In this document: positions 59,607-64,000 of the stretch, piece by piece | Position numbering within the stretch: the first letter of the stretch is position 1 | How the letters are laid out: every line of letters starts with the position of its first letter | Assembly: GCF_000512585.2 (NCBI RefSeq) | Contig: NC_089243.1 | Span: forward strand, 310,001-374,000 | Length of the DNA stretch: 64,000 nt | From: Kwoniella bestiolae CBS 10118 | Taxonomy: Eukaryota; Basidiomycota; Tremellomycetes; Tremellales; Cryptococcaceae | Direction of reading: 5' to 3' | Program-made: the position numbers and the translations under genes | Notes under the pieces: generated by a model | Told to the model about the DNA's origin: nothing | The model's database searches: none | Seen by the model: only the letters and a program-made list of their open reading frames with translations

Positions 59607-62289
59607 TTACGGTAACACCTTGGTAACCACGCCCAGAACCTTCGTCTTCGCCTCTCTGAGCAATATCAACTGACCCTCTTTCAAGAACTCCGTATGACTT
59701 ATGAATTCGAATACGCATTTCGCACGATCACCTGTCCTTATCAATCCTGATGGGTGATCTAATGAGACTATCCTGACAGTTTGCTACAATGAGGGGATCA
59801 AATCTATCAGTCAACCAAAGGTCCCATATAGGGGGGGAACGAGCGCAAGTCCTCACCCTTATCGCACCGCAGTGCATCATTGCCTGATATTTCGGTTGGA
59901 TGGTCGAAGCGTGATGAAGGACCATGACCATACCCTCGAATCGCTTGACGGCTGAGTATGAATATATATATATATATACGCAAATCAGCAAACATATACT
60001 TTGCACATTCAGAGGAGACTGTGGTGAGGTAAAAGGCCCTGCTAGAAACGTTACTCACCCTTAGGAGGATTATCAGTCTTCCCTATCAATACCATCCCCT
60101 TTCTGACCTGTGTCCGCCTTATTCTCTTCAAAGCGAAACTATATTCAGACACATGAGCTCTGCCTCTCGAAACATGACGATTGTCGACGAACTCACGAGA
60201 CGCTCTGACCTGCTTCACCACTATTCACCGAAGCCCTCTTACGCTGTATCGTTTTGACAGCGGTAGGCATGAACTGCCCCACAGAGTCAGGACCAAGTAA
60301 CACAGCATCGTTGGCTTTTTCACCAGGTAAGCTGAGCTAGTGCGATATGAATATGCGGCAAACTTACCATGCACTGTGCCAGATGTGATGACACCGCTCT
60401 GATAGTCACAGAACCCTTGATGAGCTTCTGCTAGATTCGAAGTGGAAGAAGGCATAAACTCACGACAACAGTACCAACAAACGGTACCGAGAATACATCA
60501 CTTATCTGAAACTCGAACGGCGCATCCACGACATACTTATCATCGGATTGGGAGGAGGGCAAACAATTCAGAAACGTCCTGAGCATTGGTAGGTTGTGTC
60601 CGGTCACATTGGAAACCATGAATATAGGGCATAGCCTTCCACCTGAACCCAAGGGTTGACCGAGATATCTCGCACAATCCACGGCTTCTTGAGCTGTATT
60701 GACGAAAACAGGTATACGCCTGTAGAGCATCATGAGCTTCGATCCTTGCTCCAAGTAGCGAGAGAGAAGCTCACCTGCATCCGGGACTCTTCAAGACTTT
60801 GATAAGCATATTAACGGTTTGTTCGAGGATTTTAGGTGGTGTCATGTCGATCTGAGTTCGCATATCGTCTCAGCTGATAGTACCACAGAGTAACAAGATA
60901 GCTGAACATACTTTAGTCACGCAAACAGCTATAGGCACGTTCAAAGCCAAAGCTACACCAAGGTGTTCCTACATTCTCAGATCAGCTATTCATCGTCCCT
61001 ATACCAATTTTGCTTTGTCTCACCTTGGACATCCCTATCAATCCAGCATTTCCACCAACCATCAACATGACATAGTCGGGTGCACAGCCACTCAACCCAT
61101 ACAAGGTGGTTTTGAAGTATCTAAAACACTTGCTGTGAGCTATTCTCGGAACGACTCGCGAGTATGCTAGCTTACCTCTCGTGTCCTGCCAGATCGATGA
61201 AGCTCACAACCTTGCTCGCCCTCTTACATATTTCCTCCCAACCCAACTTCTCTCGCTTGGCAGCTGCTAATGCGTGGCTGTGACCCTCCGCATTATCGGT
61301 AGTATGTGAAGTGGGGATAACAGGTTGGCCAGTTGGCGAGAAGCCCAGTATCTATGTTCCGGTGTCAGCTAGATTCTTGTAAAGTGTAAAATAATTGACT
61401 GACCTCTCCTCCTACCGAGGAAGTACGTCCAGTCTCAATCTCGTGTGGATGCCTGAAAAGCGCTACTCGAGCCTACACATCCCAGGCAAATCAGCTTCGT
61501 CCTCAAATCAGGACAGACTATGCTGTTGAGCCTCACTGAGACACTCACTTTGCCTCGTCCGTCATCCAGTCCACCTCTAGTCAACACCCCCAAAGTTGTA
61601 CTCTTCCCAGCATCTACATTCCCAACAACGGCGACTCGAACTTCCATAATTTCCTCTACTCCCCTAGGAGTCAGTCGCACAAGCCAACACCCATGGCTCG
61701 CCTCATCCTGGTCTATCCTGTACAGCTCATTCAGTTCTGCCTTCAACGCTTGACACACTGTTCTGAGCTTCTCAATGGATTTATCAAATTTATCCGATGT
61801 GAGCGATGTCCCTATTGTCGGTATTGGCTTCGTATCTTCTGTTGTTGGGTTAAGCGAATACGTGTGTTGGGGTGATGGGTGCGCTCCGAGGGATATTAGG
61901 TGTTCTCCATGTCCTTTGAGTAACTTTGAGGCAAGGCGTGATTGGAGGTCTTCGATATTGTTGTCGTCGGATATTATGAGGTCCTACAATAACGAAGAAG
62001 TGAGAATCAGCTCTACGAGTCATTGACCAACTTGTTCGATATATAGCGTAGGATATCCAGTCCGGATAACGATGTCACAATAGCTCACCTCCAAGGACAC
62101 CTCCTTTTCATCATCCTTCTCATCCTCAACTTTTACCTCAATCACCGGCTGATTCTTCGTAGGTATCTTACCATGATGTCTCGCCAGCTCAGCGGCCGCA
62201 TGGGCCTCTCTGGCTTCTTTGATAGATTGTATGTGCTTCTCGTGTGAGATCGCCTCGATCTCAGCTTGGAACGATTTGAGGGTCGTCAT
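59607..62289 (-). CDS. GTPBP1: GTPBP1/GTPBP2-type translational GTPase
   Basis: Translation-factor GTPase related to eEF1A/EF-Tu. Animal GTPBP1 and GTPBP2 act in stalled-ribosome relief and mRNA turnover. ATG at 62289 (MTTLKSFQAEIEAISHEKHI), stop TAA at 59607-59609, with about ten exons. The N-terminal extension is charged, followed by LKAELNELYRIDQDEASHG. G1 is VAVVGNVDAGKST; switch II/G3 is VVSFIDLAGHERYFKTTLYG; G4 is CVTKIDM. GNAGLIGMSKEHLGVALALN is characteristic of the subfamily. Domain II contains QISDVFSVPFVGTVV, and domain III contains FEGMVMVLHHASTIQPKYQA. The order matches GTPBP1 along the length. A TA-dinucleotide run lies in one intron (59961-59979). Cytosolic ribosome-linked role is inferred from family. 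Confidence 0.9.
59961..59979. repeat. AT dinucleotide run in an intron of the GTPBP1-like gene
   Basis: About nine AT/TA units in a row within an intron; otherwise unremarkable. Confidence 0.8.
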
Positions 62290-62775
62290 CCTGAGGTTGA
62301 GTTTATAGCAGATGAACGTGAGTGGCAACAAGAAGAAGAAAGGAGAGGGATGGAATCGAGGGTTATATGGCTCTTGGTTTCTCAGTGTTCGAGCGGAATG
62401 ATTGTGCGGGTACGAGGGAGTCGAGTCGACTCGATTTCTTCTTTGGCTACTTGTATGTCTGTGATATCAGTGATTGATTGAATGGTTGAATGAATGATTG
62501 TATGCAAGTAAGATATGTCTGGACAAACGTTCTGATCCTTCTTTGGATCAATCGTTGACTCGCAATCGGACTCGAACAGTCTGGTATGTGGGGCTCCAAA
62601 ATGATCGCTTGGGTGGCAAAAGCTTAAATGGATCTAGATTCTCTAAAGAAGATGCGATCATCCAAGTATATTTCAGATCAGTTCATAGAGCGTCACTTTC
62701 ACAATGTACATCGACAGTTTTGCGTATATCAAATTTAGTCTACGAGATCTTTAGCTGACAAAGTTTCTAGTCAAA
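62290..62775. other. Intergenic region between the GTPBP1-like gene and gene G
   Basis: 486 bp. Holds the promoter of the GTPase gene and the 3' end of gene G. No gene is supported. Confidence 0.45.
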
Positions 62776-63906
62776 TTAGAACCCTACTTTTGTGCTCAAT
62801 CTCTCGTTCGGCACAGGTAGATCCGCACTATCACCTTCCGTCCACCACCCATTCTCCTCCCTAATCCTTCTTATGAAAAAATCTTGCTTCGCTTGCATTC
62901 CATTGATCTCCGATTCTATCACAGATGTGCCGCTGGAAGGAGTTCTATGGGATCGCTTGGCATTTTGACCTGAGCTCGACGCGGCCTACCTACTCCATTG
63001 CATCTGGATATGATTGGATACCGAGATACTTTCTTCTTTCTTCCGGGACTCCCTCCATGACTTGTAGATGATATCATCCAGAGTCGGTTCAGAGTCAAAC
63101 GCCTGCGCAGTGCTCATCAATTGCAAGCTGAGGAGAGGTTTCACAAATGCCGTTTTCCAGGTGGACCATGCTTGTTCAGCTTCGGATCTGCTTAGTCGCA
63201 GATTAGGGTGTTCGTTACATGCAGGGATATAGTCTGCTCCGAATCTCGATGATCGTAAAGCACCATCCAGTTTCTCAGGATCGCCGATAAACGTACTGCT
63301 ATTTGTACCGCTGCCTTTCCACCAGACCTTCGCATCATCACGAAATCGGTCCTGGAAGGGCGGTAAGAATGTGTGGCTGACCTGTAAACAGCGCTCGAAG
63401 TATTCCAGCCGATCTGACCATGGAGTACAGCCGGTGATCTCTCTTCGAGCGGTAAGAGGCTGAAAGTCCTTGACAAGCACCGAAGGATCCTGGTCAAGAG
63501 GTATGGCCCCCATCGAAGAATCTGAACGATGGGTAATCGGCGACTTTGTGCTCTCGGCGATTGAGAGAGCATTTTCAGAAAGAGTCCCGATGGTCCCGCC
63601 CGGACGATAGACGTCAGGATGATCCGCGGTACCCGGCCCGTCAGCATGAGCAGGAGAGCTTGAAAATGTGCTGAGATCTGCATTGAGAGCTCCATGAGCT
63701 GTGTAAGTAGGCTGCAAGGGGATGTGATAAGGATTGTCGGTAATTCTAGAACTGGGGTTCTCTACAAGATACCGGAACAAGCGAAAAATTTCAAATTCAG
63801 CTTTCGACTTGCTGAAACGACAATGACAAGCTTTACCTTCAGCGTGACTGCTTGACTTGGATCCTCCTAGCGATTTCAGCTTCTCTTGCAATCTGTTGAA
63901 CGACAT
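62776..63906 (-). CDS. Orphan protein, possible helical-repeat family member G
   Basis: No function recognised. Three exons, 63837-63906, 63030-63761 and 62776-62969, with two phase-1 introns of 75 and 60 nt, give 331 residues. Reading without the second intron stops early at 62986; splicing instead adds a 64-residue C-terminus (VIESEINGMQAKQDFFIRR, then EENGWW). Exon 1 is a short amphipathic start (MSFNRLQEKLKSLGG), resembling gene H and the first exons of the orphan family. Exon 2 has a polar linker, then WSDRLEYFERCLQVSHTFLP and a helical stretch ending DDIIYKSWRESRKKE. The layout and length match the family, but sequence similarity to D/E is weak. A TATATA element lies about 59 bp upstream. 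Gene model good; family membership tentative. Confidence 0.7.
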
Positions 63907-63964
63907 CCTCGAATGGTAAAAGAAGAGTTGTCTTAGAATATCAAAACGTTTGTCAGGGTAAACC

Positions 63965-63970
63965 TATATA
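63965..63970 (-). promoter_or_regulatory. TATA-like element upstream of gene G
   Basis: TATATA about 59 bp before the gene G start codon, comparable to elements before genes A and D. Confidence 0.4.
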
Positions 63971-64000
63971 CCCCTGTCCTCTTTTCAGGTCTTGTATCTG

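Noticed and set aside
62970..63030. 24-nt intron GTAGGT...CTCAG at the end of gene G
   Set aside because: Too short for splicing; the 60-nt intron from GTATCT gives the same frame.
1..64000. Transposons, CRISPR arrays, viral genes
   Set aside because: No transposase, reverse transcriptase, integrase, terminal repeats or spaced direct repeats were seen.

Overview
This is a nuclear chromosome segment from a basidiomycete yeast-like fungus, most probably Tremellales (Cryptococcus/Kwoniella type). I infer this from very dense short introns (about 50-80 nt, GTRAGT donors, YAG acceptors), compact gene spacing, and gene contents and protein styles typical of that order. No tRNA, rRNA, CRISPR array or recognisable transposon was found.

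Layout. 1-2178 (-): an HSF-type transcription factor whose C-terminus lies outside the window. 5290-8247 (+): the replicative helicase subunit MCM5. 8444-13611 (-): a large DEAH-box RNA helicase of the DHX29/DHX57/YLR419W type. 13996-18356: three members (A, B, C) of an unrecognised helical protein family. 18675-21274 (-): a Zn2Cys6 regulator. 23348-26033 (+): a BAR/IMD-like coiled-coil protein. 26331-29204 (-): mitochondrial m-AAA protease AFG3. 29787-33344 (+): ER glucosidase II alpha subunit. 34620-39126 (+): three further members of the unrecognised family (D, E, F). 39694-40673 (+): a disordered protein with the same exon layout (H). 41624-44241 (+): a cytochrome P450. 44617-46320 (-): a two-RRM RNA-binding protein. 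47570-48637 or 48762 (+): a His-rich low-complexity protein. 49263-53039 (+): the Fe-S DNA helicase CHL1. 53641-55915 (+): a divergent septin-like GTPase. 56341-59080 (-): glycerophosphocholine acyltransferase GPC1. 59607-62289 (-): a GTPBP1-type translational GTPase. 62776-63906 (-): another orphan gene (G) with the same exon layout.

The housekeeping genes look intact and orthologous to broadly conserved fungal genes. The accessory part is the orphan family: about 300-400 aa proteins, each with a short first exon of an amphipathic helix, a phase-1 first intron in nearly every copy, and a helical core. They lie in small same-strand groups between conserved genes and have diverged strongly. 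One copy has a clear frameshift, one needs an odd intron or carries two in-frame stops, and one is reduced to fragments. This looks like a fast-evolving, lineage-specific birth-and-death family and is the best candidate here for something undescribed.

MCM5 and CHL1, both S-phase chromosome genes, each have an ACGCGT (MCB) element about 170-200 bp upstream of the start codon, suggesting shared MBF-type control. Exon boundaries were read by hand from splice consensus and frame closure; they have not been checked against transcripts.
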